Position numbers and translations under genes: made by a program. A DNA stretch of 64,000 nucleotides from Paraconiothyrium sp. Pb-2020. Taxonomy: Eukaryota; Ascomycota; Dothideomycetes; Pleosporales; Didymosphaeriaceae. The DNA lies in NCBI GenBank assembly GCA_022419385.1, contig JAJUBI010000004.1, forward strand, positions 3,205,286 through 3,269,285. The letters run 5' to 3'. Positions 24,832 through 37,300 of the stretch are shown here, piece by piece; the stretch's first letter is position 1; each line of letters begins with the position of its first letter. Under the pieces are notes generated by a model. It was not told where the DNA came from. It ran no database searches and was given only the letters and a program-made list of their open reading frames with translations.

Positions 24832-26417
24832 TTACAACTTCTGTCCGCCGTTGTTGTTCCAGTCTTCAGGATCGCAATAAGCCTTAAAGACCACAAGACC
24901 CTCTCCTCCGTCCTCTGCGTCCGTCTCGCTCTCGATAACAAGCGTTGCAGTGGAGCCCACGAAGAACACGTAGCCTTCCTCAATCTTCTCAGATTTGTTA
25001 CCCACGGAGATGGTCCCCTTGCCCTTAGTGCAGAGCACGATGCTGGGTCCGTCGATATCATTGAATGTAGCCTTGGCGCCTGACTTGTTCAACGCAGCAC
25101 GGACAACAGCGAACTCATCGATCTCCTTCGGGTTGTACTCGATAGCAGATGAGTTCGAGCTGTATGCGGTTGCGTTGAACTTGACCCCGGAGTAGTCTGG
25201 CCGTTCCATCTTCTGCTTGTCGATAGGCGCATATGAGTACGTGAGCATAGAGGTAAGAGTGTCCACATCCTTGAATTTGGGAGTGAAACCCGCGCGAACA
25301 ACGTTATCGGAAGATGCCATGCATTCGATGATGTCACCGGAGAGGTACGCGTGGATGTCGTCTGCTCGCAAAAACATAGCCTCGCCAACCTCGAGTTTCA
25401 CATAGTTGAGGAAGAATTGTACGAATAAGCCAATGTCCTTAGGGAATTGGTCGTTCAGCCGAACAACTAGATCGGCAAGCTCCTGACCATCGTTGGATGG
25501 ACCTCCGTCGCCGGCGAAACTGGCGCCCTCTGACGAGGCCGCTTTGAGGAGCTCATCAGTGGCTCCGTCAATCGCTGCTTTGTCAGTGTTCATAAGCTTG
25601 GTGAACGCAGACCGAAGAGCCTTCTTGTTAGCCTGCACATCCGCGTCGTTCTCCGAGGTCTCTTTGCCCTTGACGGTGCTCTCGAAGTTCTTGGCCTCCT
25701 CCTCACCGACAAGTTTGCGGAGTGAGGGTATGTGTTGAAGGAAGTGTGAGATCTCAGCAAGTGGCCGGAAACCACACAGACCATCAAAGGGAGTAACGGC
25801 AATGGTCATCTCAGGCTTGTGATTGTCATCTGGACCATATTAGTAGAAGAATGCATTCCTTGACGCGATTCCCTACCAGGGTAGTTCTTAGGGTCCTTGG
25901 CGTGCAGTTGCTCTGCGAGCTTCTTATTGGGGTGCGCCTGAATACTTAAAGCCTTGCCGATGGACAATACTTTGAAAAGGTAGGGAAGCTTGCTGCCAAA
26001 CCTCTGCGAGACGGTCGAGCCGAGCAGCTGCTGGTTATCTGAGACGAGATCTAAGAGGGAACGCTGTGTTTCAAGGTCTTTTGAAGGAAGTGAGGGATGG
26101 GTTCCCATCCATAGCTTGGGATGTTAGCTACTGGTTCCCACCAATGGAGAGGCGAATGAATACCTCAGCGTAAGGCTTTTCTTCCTGGATGGAGAAGCCA
26201 TCAGAAGGAGTCGCAGCGGCGTATTTGGCTGCTGCGGACGACTTTCCAACCTTGCCTGGAAGACTTCAGCATCCAGCTCATGTATTAATTTCTCGGCGGG
26301 GCATCTGACGTACCCCAGTCGTAGCTGTTGCAGCCTGCATTGATTAGTGAAACGCACATGAATTGAGAACAGCTCTGCATTACCGCATTGAAGTCGGACC
26401 AAAGGTACTTGAACCAT
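24832..26417 (-). CDS. PMI40: Mannose-6-phosphate isomerase, type I
   Basis: A 460-residue zinc enzyme interconverting fructose-6-phosphate and mannose-6-phosphate, which feeds GDP-mannose for glycosylation and cell wall. Five exons: 26417-26384, 26334-26314, 26255-26164, 26114-25877 and 25829-24832; introns are 47-58 nt. Exon 2 is a 21-nt micro-exon encoding CNSYDWG, needed to rebuild the N-terminal LRLQCGCNSYDWGKVG. Both type I signatures are present: YPDDNHKPE, created by the last splice, and HAYLSGDIIECMASSDNVVR followed by AGFTPK. The zinc-site region IQAHPNK is also intact. It shares a 312-bp promoter region with divergent sgf29. Length equals the fungal norm. The five joins give one unbroken frame. 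Confidence 0.96.
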
Positions 26418-26729
26418 TTGAACAAATTTCTCAGGTATTGAGGAAGTTGGTGTTGTTGTCACCGCCAGTTTCCCACTACGTGTGTGGCCAGACCCCGCGT
26501 TCGTGGCACGATGAGTGGGTCGAATTAAGCAGCAACTACCCACTGCCACTAATCCTTCTTGGCCAGTAGTGTCTTCGCTTAACGTGACCTTCCTGGCGCG
26601 CTACCATGACCTCTCAACGACCGACCCGCGGACCACCTTTGTGCGCGTTCCAATCTGGGCGTCGATGACCCCGAGTACTTCTCATCATTCGTAGCGCGCC
26701 GCAGGGGAAGTGCAGCCAGCCCGATCAAC
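26418..26729. promoter_or_regulatory. Divergent promoter between PMI40 and sgf29
   Basis: A 312-bp gap between two outward-pointing start codons, so both promoters must lie here. No motif could be named. Confidence 0.55.
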
Positions 26730-28621
26730 ATGGCGGTACGGAGCAGGCCTCGTGGCGGGCAAATCAAAGATGAGATTGACGAAGAGAGACACCTGTGGAA
26801 CACAATCCGGGCCGATGGACGAAGGTTTGACCAGCTCATGGTAAGTGTGTTCCTTTCAGTACTACTTTTGATTCTCGCGTCTCCTGTTTGGACGCCTACC
26901 AAAACTCAGCACAAGCACCTTCATCAACACGACGACACTTCAATTGCCAGCAATATGAATTGTCACAGCACAATCGCTACTTCCCACAATGGAACCAATG
27001 CCAATTCGCCTTTTCCGAAGATCAGGTCTGGTATCCCGGCCGATGTTTTCATTCTGGCATGGACATAACTACGGATGCCAACCCATTACTTGGACTTGTA
27101 AGCATTCGGCGAATCCATGGGAGTCTATGGTATCAATCATTATGGCCGTTGGCCTACTTTCTGTACAAGTATTGGATCATTCTGTAGTTACCACTACCTG
27201 CTCGTTGTTAGAGCGACGTAGGAAGCGCGCTGAATGTCGCCATCCTTAAATATATGACAACCCCGCCGCGCAATAGCTTAAAGGACGCTACGTGCGTTCT
27301 TGGAGGCCTTCTAGAGCTGTTACTGACTGTTTACTCAGATTCAATCCGATACCATACAAGAAAAGATACTTGAGCTAGCAGGTCAACAAGAAGCCCGTAA
27401 AGGTGCACAAACCCTTGCTACAATCATCATAGCGAAGTCTAATTGTTCCAGGACGCGGTGATGCGCCCTCCTCCCGCATTGACAACGAACTTGATGCTGC
27501 CCTCCGCGAAAACATCAAGCTGAGCGAAGAAATGCTCACACTCATCAAATCCGATCAAGGCAACGACATCTGCGAGCAGCTCACTGTCCTCTCAGCCCTC
27601 CGCTCTGCCGACACCGATAGCTCCACCTCCCGCGCCACCAATCCCGGCAAGTCACGGGACCGCGGCCAGAACAAGAGAAAGCTCACCGATGCCGCGGACG
27701 ACCGTGATAGCATTACTGCCGATAGCCCCGCCGTGCCGAGTCCTAAGGTTGTTCTCGGTAAGGACAGGGATAGGCTGCTGCCGAAGAGCGGAGGAAGTAG
27801 GGCCGGTAGCGTACCCGCGGGCAGGGAGAGCAGTGTGAAGGTGGAGGACGAGAAGGATGATGTCAAGGGTAAGAAGAAACGTTCTTCTATGGTCACATAC
27901 TCAAAAAAAGGCGGTGGCTCTGCCGGCTCTTCTCGCTGAGTGTGATTCCTGTATCTTTCCTTTATTTCCTTACGTCGAGATACCCAATGGGCGGCTGGCT
28001 GTTGTCTAGTCTTCGATAGACTACGATATGTAAAGTTTTCTTTCGTCTCTCCATACCTTCATGTCTGTGCGCCTCATTGTAATTGGTCTCATGTTTCCCC
28101 TCCCATCCTCAAAGCTAATCCCAACACCTACAGAGACAAAACAGCGCCTCACAGTCCACACCGAAGTTCTCTATCGCGCCCCCCGCTCTCGCAACGGCCC
28201 CGTCCAACAAGAAGGCGAAGGCACACTACACCGCATCACCAGCGTGATTGGCGAAGGCAAACAACGTCGCTACGAAATCATCGATTCCGATCCTGACCCC
28301 CTCACCCCCAGCATTCCTTTCCGCGCCTCTGTCGCCCACATCGTGCCCATCCCGCCCGCGTCTTTGAACATGTCTCTGCCGAGCCTAGAAGCGAAGAAGA
28401 ATGTGCTTGCGTTGTATCCCGGGACAACGACGTTTTACAAGGCGGAAGTTGTGGATGGGTGGAAGAGTGGGGGCAATGGGAAGGGGGATGGTATCAAGAA
28501 GGAAGGTGGAGATGAGAAGCCCGGCAAGGAGGTGTATGTCACGCTCCGGTTCGAGGGCGAGGATGAAGTCGATATGGTGAACAGTGTGGAGAGGAGGTAT
28601 GTGTTGCCTGATAAGGCGTAA
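26730..28621 (+). CDS. SGF29: SAGA complex subunit Sgf29
   Basis: Chromatin reader of the SAGA histone acetyltransferase complex; the C-terminal tandem Tudor domain of this family binds H3K4me2/3. Proposed exons are 26730-26840, 27339-27402, 27452-27868 and 28134-28621 (359 residues). Intron 1 is 498 nt, long for this region; intron 2 is 49 nt. The third donor is uncertain. GTAAGA at 27869 matches consensus, but the frame stays open to a TGA at 27937-27939 with coding-like codons, and a weaker GTGGCT at 27914 also fits the phase. The N-terminus is helical; the middle is charged and disordered. The C-terminus has EVLYRAP, GEGTLHRITSVIGEGKQRRY, ALYPGTTTFYKAEV and the closing RRYVLPDK, typical of the double Tudor fold. 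Confidence 0.87.
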
Positions 28622-29129
28622 GGAGGGAAAGAACTGGGTTTGATACGATCTGCAATGTGATCTAGGAGTGTATGTACGGGATATGGTTCGTGCTTTCGAT
28701 GCTATCGCTACGCGTCGGTATTGGTCTTTCATTTATGACGTCGCGATATCTCCGGGTTAAGTAGTGGCTTTCGTACAGATATCCATAAGCTCATCTATCG
28801 CTCATACGTTATCCACACCAGCAGCGAACATAAATAAATCTACAAACAAAGAGCATGCAAGTGACATCACCAGTCCCATTCCATTCAGGTCAATCAACTC
28901 AATACAATCTGGGGTATCACCACCCGTGCTGCCGCCGAGCGAAGTGTATCGAAGAAAAGGGTAGTCTTCCCACCTAACAGTGGGAATAGACGTCGTATTA
29001 GAAAACGAGTATAGTTCAAGCGAGGGTAGGCATGACGAAAATCGAGACCGAGGACCGGGTATATGCAGAAGGACGAATCAGGTTTGGTGCGCATGCAGTC
29101 GTACAGAGGGGAGGTCAAGTGGAAAGCGC
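28622..29129. other. Convergent intergenic, 508 bp
   Basis: Lies between the sgf29 and arf6 3' ends. Nothing beyond presumed 3' UTRs was seen. Confidence 0.5.
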
Positions 29130-29973
29130 TTATTTCGGGGGAAGTTTGACGTTGTTGGAGAGCCATGCCTGGGAATGGTTAGCAAAAAGAGAGGCATGCG
29201 AGCATGTTATGGAACGTACTAGGCCCTCGAAAATGCCCTCGCCCGTCGTTGCGCAGCTGGGCTCGACTTTCCATACGTGGTCCTTTGCGATCTTCTCGAG
29301 CTGGAGCTTATCCGATACCTCCTTTGGTCGCATAGCTATCTCATGTTAGCGCGATTGCCTTCTCAATTGGATTTGTGTTGTACGCACCACCCTGTAGATC
29401 CTGCTTGTTTGCGAACACCAGCAGCAGCGCATCCCTCATTTCCCGGTCTTGAATAATGCGCGCAAGTTCGGTCCGTGCCTCGTCGATACGGTCACGGTCG
29501 TTGGAATCAATTACGAAGATCAGACCTTGGGTTCCTGTGCACAATAACTGTCAGACTGTGTTCTCGGTGTAGATGAATTGGCGTAGAATAAGGAGGGTAA
29601 GGCTGTCCGTGTGCACACATCTGCACTCGCACTTGCCTACCCGGAACGAAGTCGCGCCCCAACATACCCGAAAAGTAATGCCTCCACAGCGGCCTGATCT
29701 TGTCCTGACCTCCGACATCCCAGACGTTGAACTTGGTGTTCTTGTACGTGACGGTCTCGACATTGAAGCCGACGGTGGGAATCGTGGTCACGTCCTGGTC
29801 GAGCTTGAGCTTGTACAGAATCGCTGGAAGAACCGCATCAGCATGGGTTGCCTTATCGAGGGCAATTGGGCAGACGTACTCGTCTTTCCGGCAGCATCGA
29901 GTCCGAGCATAAGCAGCCGCATCTCCTTGGATCCGAAGATCTTGTTCATCATCTTGGAAATGGAAGCACCCAT
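29130..29973 (-). CDS. arf6: ADP-ribosylation factor, Arf6 type
   Basis: A 183-residue small GTPase that, in this family, acts at the plasma membrane in endocytosis and polarity (ArfB in Aspergillus). Five exons: 29973-29880, 29823-29668, 29534-29388, 29335-29220 and 29168-29130; introns are 51-56 nt except the second (133 nt). Start 29973 is chosen because MGASISK gives the N-myristoylation glycine; an in-frame ATG at 29991 would lose it. Visible motifs are the P-loop GLDAAGKT, WDVGGQDKIRPLWRHYFSG (switch II), NKQD and SCATTGEG. The segments DRDRIDEARTEL and DREMRDALLLVFANKQD are closer to Arf6 than to Arf1. The first four residues after the glycine extend the N-terminus slightly relative to animal Arf6. 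Confidence 0.94.
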
Positions 29974-30837
29974 TGTGCCTGTGTATCGCAAGCCGCTTCG
30001 CGTGTGGGTAATACGAGCCCAGCTCGAGGTGTCGTGGAGATTCGGAAGAAATTAGGCGTGCTAAGCTGTCGCAGAGATACGGCGAGGTTGGAGGAGCGCG
30101 CGGTGCAATTGAGGCGGGTGGGTGCGTGGGTGTGCAATCAAGTCGCTGCCGAGGGCACAAAAGCCAGGTCTGCCTGCAACGATGGCGTGGAGGGGCGCTT
30201 GTATGAAGGGTGCGAGGGTAGACGTGGGAGGATGGGGGCAGCTTCAGGGTGAAACACGGCAGGCGCGTTGGAAGATGGCCCGACACCAGCCAACCGAAGA
30301 CGCGCGCCCAGGAACACCAGCGCTGCTCGTTTGCGCACTTGGTCACTCTTGCAGGCCCTTGTCCGTACAGAATAGGGGCAATACCGGCGCCTTTACTACG
30401 TTTTCATTCTACTCTGCGCTCCTTGCGGTGTGTTTAATGAGCTCTGGGGGCTCCGGTGACTAGTGTACCGTTTTTGGTGTGACTTGCCACCGCCCGCAAT
30501 CTAACGACGCAGGTACGCGCGACATGTCTCCTGAAGCACACATGCACTACTAGATGCGGTTGCGTGCAGCAGCAGTTCGCGTTATCTGGCAGGACCCGAT
30601 GCAGCGCCTCGGCGCGGGAACCGAAACTTATGTCTCATGTAGAGATGCCGTGCAGATTGTTTGCAAACGCCTGACCGTCCCTCGAAACGCAAAATTTGTC
30701 CGTCAACTCGTCAATTGGCGGGCGTGCCATCCTATACTTATCCTACTCTACATATAGTCGGAACGTTGTGCCGAACGTCTACTCCATATTGTTGCCGCCG
30801 AATGCACCCGCCAAGACTGCAGGTTTGGTACTTGCAA
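29974..30837. other. Intergenic, 864 bp, arf6 promoter side
   Basis: Lies upstream of arf6 and downstream of the GT8 gene. It contains several antisense-looking frames rich in C and G but no recognised gene or motif. Confidence 0.5.
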
Positions 30838-31888
30838 TCAGAAGCCGTCATCGATATTCCTCTTCTTCTCTTCGGCCAGTCTCTCCTGGTTCACCGCATG
30901 CCACCATTTGTGGCTCTCCTCTTTCTCCTCGCCGGGCCTCTCGTCCCACGGCTTGGGGCTCAGGATGTAGTGGATGTTCTTCACCTCGTCGTCCCGCCAG
31001 ATCTTGTCGTGCACGCCCTTGTGCCTCAGCGTCTTCAACGCGTTGTAGATGTAGGGTAGCGCGACCCAGCGGCCATGGAAGACATCGCCGAGCAGCGACT
31101 GATCCGCAAAGTCATAGTCCATTGATGATTCTTGCCCGAGCTGGTCGGAGATGAGCTGGTAGACGTCTTTCGAAGGGTTCACGACTTGAAGACCGCCGTT
31201 GGGCATGCCGAGACCAAAGTCAGGCGCCGCACCTTGCTTTTGCGCTTCGTCGGGCTTGTCGTGCTGCGACGTGAATGCGCAATTCTCCGGTATCCTGTGG
31301 TGCGTCAGTCCATCTACCCAGCATAACGTAGCAATCAGCGCGGATGTACCAGTTTTTGGGGTAGTGCGGCTTCTTGAGCGGGTTGCACACACATGCATGG
31401 CTCGCCGCGAAAACCCGTTGTCCCTTCCCCGCTGCGCTCGGAGGATCCAAGTCCATCTCCATAAGTTCGTCCATATTTTTCAGCGCCAGCATATCCGAGT
31501 CCAGCTGCACGACGCGGTCATACTCGGTCAACGAGAAGGGCGTAAGCTTGCTCCAGCAGTCGTAAAACCGTGGGTCGTTCGTATAGTCCTTGTCCACCTT
31601 CGGCAGCAGATACGGGACGTACTTCTTGGGTATGCCGCGCCTGTCGAGCGCCTGGTGGCCTTCTTGGGGGAATGTGTCTGTGTAGAGCGCGACGAGAGGA
31701 TATTGGGTGCCGTGCTTCTTCAAACTGTAGTCGAGCGCGAGGAGACCGCTGAGGTACGCCGTATTTGTGATGAGCGTCGTCCACACTGATATCGTCAGTC
31801 CGAAAGCTTTCTCAGCCGGGAATGTGCTACCTTTCTTCGAGCCAGCCGCCGGCGCCTCGCCCGATGTGCTGTTGGTAGTTGATGCCAT
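30838..31888 (-). CDS. Glycosyltransferase family 8 protein (glycogenin/galactinol-synthase type)
   Basis: A 316-residue nucleotide-sugar transferase in three exons: 31888-31831, 31785-31350 and 31294-30838. Introns are 45 nt (GTAGCA, CTGAC, TCAG) and 55 nt (GTACAT to CACAG). Splicing gives KKVWTTLITNTAYLSG at the start and PKNWIPENCAFTSQHD in the middle, as in fungal GT8 proteins. The metal-binding DxD is in VVQLDSDMLALKNMDEL. SNDPRF-like NDPRFYDCWSKLTPF, HACVCNPLKKPHYP and MPNGGLQVVNPS are further family blocks. There is no signal peptide or membrane anchor, so it is probably cytosolic. The acceptor is unknown; relatives include glycogenin and galactinol synthase, but this short form lacks glycogenin's C-terminal glycogen-synthase-binding tail. 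It shares a 435-bp promoter with the divergent carrier gene. Confidence 0.88.
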
Positions 31889-32323
31889 TGTGTCTGTTGT
31901 TGTCTGTCAATCCCTGAGCGCCTGTCACAGGTCTTTATCTTTTTGTCTATCTGTCAGTGCTGCAGGTTAGCCACGCAATCACGGGCGAGCTTCATTAATA
32001 TTGCGACACATGCCGGTGTCTGGGCTTGGAGGGGCTCGATGGAGGGGCTCGCGCGTCCGCTAGCTCTGTCACGACGTTCACGAACCCTGGTACATCGTAG
32101 TCCGAGACGAGCCGATCTCGGGACCCAGTCGAGATCGTCACCACCTCGCGTCGCGGAGCCTTGTGCTTCTCCGACTGACCTTCCTGCGTGTGTTGTAGTC
32201 AGCAATGGGTGAACATTTCCACTGCTGCTCCTCCCGCCATCCCCTGTTGTTTATTGCGTGAAACTTTATCGCTGATGCCGGCATGATTCCACGGTTACGC
32301 CCACACCAGAAGAAACACGCACC
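31889..32323. promoter_or_regulatory. Divergent promoter, GT8 and mitochondrial carrier genes
   Basis: A 435-bp gap between two outward-pointing starts. No specific site recognised. Confidence 0.5.
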
Positions 32324-33411
32324 ATGTCTGCCTCGATGAAGAGCCAGAGCCAGATCCCAGGCGCGCTTGTGGACGCGCCCGAGCAAAGCAAACCCAGCAA
32401 GTCGCCCAAGAATTATCGGGGGTTCGTGGCAGGTGTCTTCTCGGGCATTGCAAAACTTTCAGGTGGGTTGCGTGGCTTTTCCTGCTTTGTTGTTTCTGAT
32501 GTTTGAGACCGGAAGCTGATACTCTGCAGTGGGGCATCCGTTCGACACCATTAAGGTGCGATTACAGACGTCCGACAAGGCGCATTTTCGAGGACCGCTG
32601 GACTGTCTGACGCAGACGTTGAGGAATGAAGGCGTGAAGGGAATATACAAGGGCGCGACACCGCCACTGATCGGGTGGATGTTCATGGACTCGCTGTATG
32701 CACAGAGCGCGTGGCCCGCGAAGCTTGGGAACATATACTGACCGTGTGGGCAGTATGTTGGGCTCACTGAGCGTATACCGAAGAGTCCTGAACGACAATA
32801 TCTTCCATCCCATAAGACAACCAGGCGAACAGCAGCGGAAGCTGCCAGTAGTTGGGCACGCTCTGGCCGGCGTGATGGCAGGTTGGACTGTGTCCTTCAT
32901 CGCGGGGCCCGTCGAGCACATCAAGGCGCGCTTGCAAGTGCAATACGCAGCGGAGAAAAGCAAGAGGCTGTATAGCGGGCCAATTGACTGTCTGAAGAAG
33001 ATTTTCAAGAACCATGGCATCCGCGGCGTGTGGCACGGTCTCAGCGCAACGCTCCTCTTCCGCACATTTTTCTGCTTCTGGTGGGGCTCATACGACAAAT
33101 TCACCCAGTTGCTGAACACCCACACGAACCTCTCCGCTCCCGCCGTAAATTTCTGGGCTGGTGGCCTGTCCGCTCAGATCTTCTGGATAACTTCGTACCC
33201 GAGCGACGTGGTCAAGCAGCGGATCATGACAGATCCTCTTGGCCCTGAGCGCAAGTTTCCGAGATGGAGAGACGCGGCGAAGGCGGTATACAGAGAGCAG
33301 GGCTTGAAGGGATACTGGAGAGGCTTCGTGCCGTGCTTCTTGAGGGCGTTCCCGGCAAATGCCATGGCTCTTGTCGCCTTCGAGTCAGTCATGCGCGCGC
33401 TGCCAGAGTGA
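32324..33411 (+). CDS. Mitochondrial carrier family (SLC25) transporter
   Basis: A 320-residue six-helix inner-membrane carrier. Exons are 32324-32462, 32530-32695 and 32754-33411; introns are 67 nt (GTGGGT to TGCAG) and 58 nt (GTATGC to GGCAG). All three carrier signatures are present and intact: PFDTIK, PVEHIK and PSDVVK, one per repeat. Odd-helix glycines and the EG-x-KGIYKGATPP block follow the family plan. The overall sequence recalls fungal carriers related to carnitine/acylcarnitine, ornithine or Ymc-type amino-acid carriers. I cannot fix the substrate from the sequence alone. The final residues FPANAMALVAFE are typical of that subgroup. The start at 32324 gives a 40-residue hydrophilic N-terminus, normal for these proteins. 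Confidence 0.92.
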
Positions 33412-34306
33412 AGGGGAAGAGACGCATGCATCATATGAGTCGCCATGTTGCATTGCATCAGGTATAGCGAACTGCAAATTACAATACCCACCTATCAATG
33501 AACCATTTGAAAGATCGCCTACAATCATTGTGGGAGCTACTCGACGTTGTTCTTCTTTCTTGTATTCCGTCACTGCACTAAGCTCCGCAACTTCTATCCG
33601 ATCATTCGCAGCCTGCTCCACGGATTAGGTCACACAGCACATTTGACGATCCGAATCGCAGCAAATTCATGAAATATGCATCGTTGACCGCATTAGCAGC
33701 TGCGTTATGCTCCACGTAGTTTCTCGCCTGCCATGTTCTTGTCACTTGCACGGATTCATCACAGACGCTTGTATGCGGCCCTTTACCCCGTTTTCGCGCG
33801 CTTGCTGATCTCCATACGATATGGAAGTTGCAGATCGTACGAAGACACGACTTCCATGTTAGATGTTACTTTAGTAGTTAGGTTTCTCCTCCAAGACAAT
33901 TGTTAGGCATATTGACACTCCGTTTCCCTCTCCTAACAAAGGGGTTTCCTGGTTTAATGCTTGCGTCATGGGTTTGGATGAAAGCTGCGCATTAATTGAT
34001 TACCCTCTGTTGGTTCCAAGTGTATACTCACAAATCGCTTTTCCTGTTATACAGATGTTTACGATTTAGGCACAAGCAGAACTTCCCTTCTGCTAAGCTG
34101 GTATGCGCAGTTTTCGGCCACGCTTTAGCGTTGCGCAAGCCGCTTATGTCTCGATTGCTCTACGGTACTAACTTGAGATAGACACACTGTCTATTTAAAC
34201 TCAAACGACCGTCAGCGTATATCAAGAGCATGGAAGGATGGCTTGTTGGCACATCACAGCCCATTCAATCTCGATCGTCTGAATCAGCTCCAAAAAACAT
34301 ATATTA
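33412..34306. other. Intergenic, 895 bp, start of gene-poor island
   Basis: A/T-richer DNA between the carrier gene and the Argonaute relic. No gene or repeat recognised. Confidence 0.5.
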
Positions 34307-37300
34307 TTGTTGGTCAGTAAGCATCCTGCTTATCCCCAAGTCATGAGCAAAGTGAACTTTCAAGCGCTCGGCCGGGAAGAAAAAACATCAATTACAGACC
34401 ATTTCCTGATAACTCCTTGTGTTCGTTGCGATGACTCATCACACTCTTGTCTCGAATGTTCGAACACCACGAGCAGTAACAATCAATCTGGACCATATGG
34501 CTCGCTCAAGCCAGGCAAGAAATTGGGGACAGATAAGTGGATTGAAGCGCTCAAGACGAAGTACGCAGAGGGCCCACTGAATCTGATTTTCCACAACGCA
34601 ATTGTCAGAGAAGAAGAACAAGACCGGCAGAAAGCGTTCGATGGACAGAGGCGAACGAAACATGAGTCAAAGCAGACAATCGCTAAGGCGATCGTAGGCT
34701 TGACAACCTCAGGCAGCGATGCCGAAGCCTCAGTTCCCCAAGTTTCGGACACAAATTCCGGACCGGAGGAGAATTGTACTTTCAGCTACGATCGTGCTGA
34801 GGTGCCCGCGCGGGGGGCTCCAGGAGCAAACGATCTTCAACGTATGCCTACCGCTCTAAACAGGCCAGATTTTGATAACGGCCTCGCAAAGTTAGAACAC
34901 CGGAAGTTCAAGTACCCAGCTAGGACTGAATATGCCGAGTATCCTACTAGTAAGAAGCTAGTGACGAACCACTTTCAACTCTTTCGCACAAAGCGGGATG
35001 CACTCAAACTGTATGAGTACAAGATTCCCGAGCTGGAAGGGAAAGGCGAATGAAAGGCACGCGCTATTATAGAGACTATTATTAAATGCCAGGTACTAAG
35101 TAGAAGTGCATCTAACTTCGCCACCGACTATTTCACTACTATTGTCGAATGGACAGATTTAGAGCCTGTAATAAGAGATGGAGGCTACGCTCTAATATCT
35201 TTGATAGAACAAACCCGCAAAGTACTATATATTAAGGACCCCCGATGGTCCCTTTAGTCTCCAGTATGTGTGGACCGTCAATATAAGAGATCTTTTCAAC
35301 TATGTAAACATGAAACCGGATCTTGGCGTTAATACTAACATCAAGCCGATAGTGAATTTGCTTAATATTATCATCTCCAAATGTATCAAACAGTCAAGCG
35401 TTGGCACAGTCCCTGGCGGCGCGAACAATTTCTACCGGAAGGATGCTCACTGTTCGCTAGGGAATAGCGTATCCCTATGCACGCATCGTGGGTACTCTTA
35501 CACAGTCAAAGCAGGCGCTGGGGCCGTTTTATTGAATATGAACTCCCTCACAAGTGCTTTTTCGTGCCCTATAACGTTCGATCGAGTCATAAGAGACAAT
35601 GCAGCGTTCGGGAATGTAGACTGGAATACGTTTAAGGGACTTATAACAGGACTTCGAGTGTACATCACGTACAACCGCAGCGACAAAAAAACAGACCCAG
35701 AAGCATACAAAGACTAAACAGTAAGGAGAACAGGATTAAACTAATAGTGGGACTTAGAAACCTTGCAAAGATACAGGAATTCACCCCTAAAGGTAGTAAA
35801 AAAATTACTGTTGCAGCCTACTTTAAAGCGCGTGAGTACGGCAGTCGCAGCTGAATTTAATAGAGTCTGACATATGCAGGTTATAGTAAGGGTTTCTTGA
35901 GAGACACAGATCTAATAGTTGTTAACTTAGGGAAGAAGAACGATCTAAGATGGTATCTAGCCAAGAAGCTGCAGGTCTTGGCGTATCAGAAGTACAAAGG
36001 TCTAGTTCCGACCGATCTGACGCACAGGATGATCCGAACAGCTTGTCAGAAGCCCCCAGTCGTCAAAGCATTGATTGGTGTTGAGGGCCTCGAAACTCTT
36101 GGTGTATCCCACAATCACAACGGCAGTGTTGCACTCGTAAGTCATCTTCAATATACAGGGGTACCGAGGAGTTGTTCTTGTATTGACAGTTACCAGCCGG
36201 CCTGCAACCTGTTTACAATTGGTCCGGCTCTGCTCCGAATCGACGGCGGAAGGCTCCCCTACCCCACGATCGCTTATGATGAGAAATCAACCACAATCCC
36301 CAAGAGAGGACGCTGGAAATTTCAAGACCGTCAGTTTTACAGGCACGATTTCAACAATACCTTCAATACTCTTGTCTTCCGCGAACACAGCGTCCACCAA
36401 GATAGCGCCAACCAGATCTTCGACAATCTCGTGCAATGGGCGGGAACTCCTCAACCCTGGAGATCAGGCTACAGCGTTGCCACCGTAGTACATGCAGGAG
36501 ATTTAGTGCTGAACGATGTAGACCGTCAAATAATGCTCGATACAATCGAGGGTGGATTAAAAGAGGGACCGGACGCGCGTCCAAACATGGCCGTGCTGAT
36601 ATTGAGAGGCAAAAACATACCTGGATATTCAACGTTTAAGGATCTTTGTGATCGCAAATATGGCCTGCACTCCATATGCATCACTCAGAATTGTCGATCT
36701 GGTGATAACGGGGCCAGATGGGGCAACATCAGCTTCAAGATGAACCTGAAAGCGGCTGGCAGCAATCACAACATCGCAGGAGGACTAATCTCCCATAATT
36801 TCATGAAAGATACATTGGTCTTAGGTGCGGATGTCACACACCCAGGCCCTGGGTCCATTCCTGGTTGTCCCTCCATTGCAGCAATTGTTGGATCGGTGGA
36901 TGCGCATGCAGGACGTTTTCTAGGATCTATGCGCCTGCAGAGTGAATCTCGAAAAGAGGTCTGTCTACATCCGCCATTTCTGGGTGCTTTGCTAACACGT
37001 ATAGATCATTGACGAGGTGGAGCCTATGATTCGTGAGCGTGTTAGAGATTGGATCGCCGAGATGACAACAAACGGAAGCCGCTATGTATCTCTTCCAAAG
37101 AAGACTATATATTATCGCGATGGTGTAAGCGAGGGTCAATACGATGACGTTAGGAAATACGAGGTAGCAACCTTTGGTCGAGCCTTCGTTGTAGTGAACG
37201 GATTGAACATTGAGGGTAGGGTCGATCCAGAAGTTGTCGCGTACATGCCGGAAGTCATTGCTCGTTTGTGGTAAGCGTCATCATGTTCGATTCTATCCGG

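Noticed and set aside
36139..36191. GTAAGT-to-ACAG intron in the Argonaute relic
   Set aside because: The splice signals are good, but removing 53 nt shifts the frame relative to the following homologous segment; left as an unresolved point within the pseudogene rather than called.
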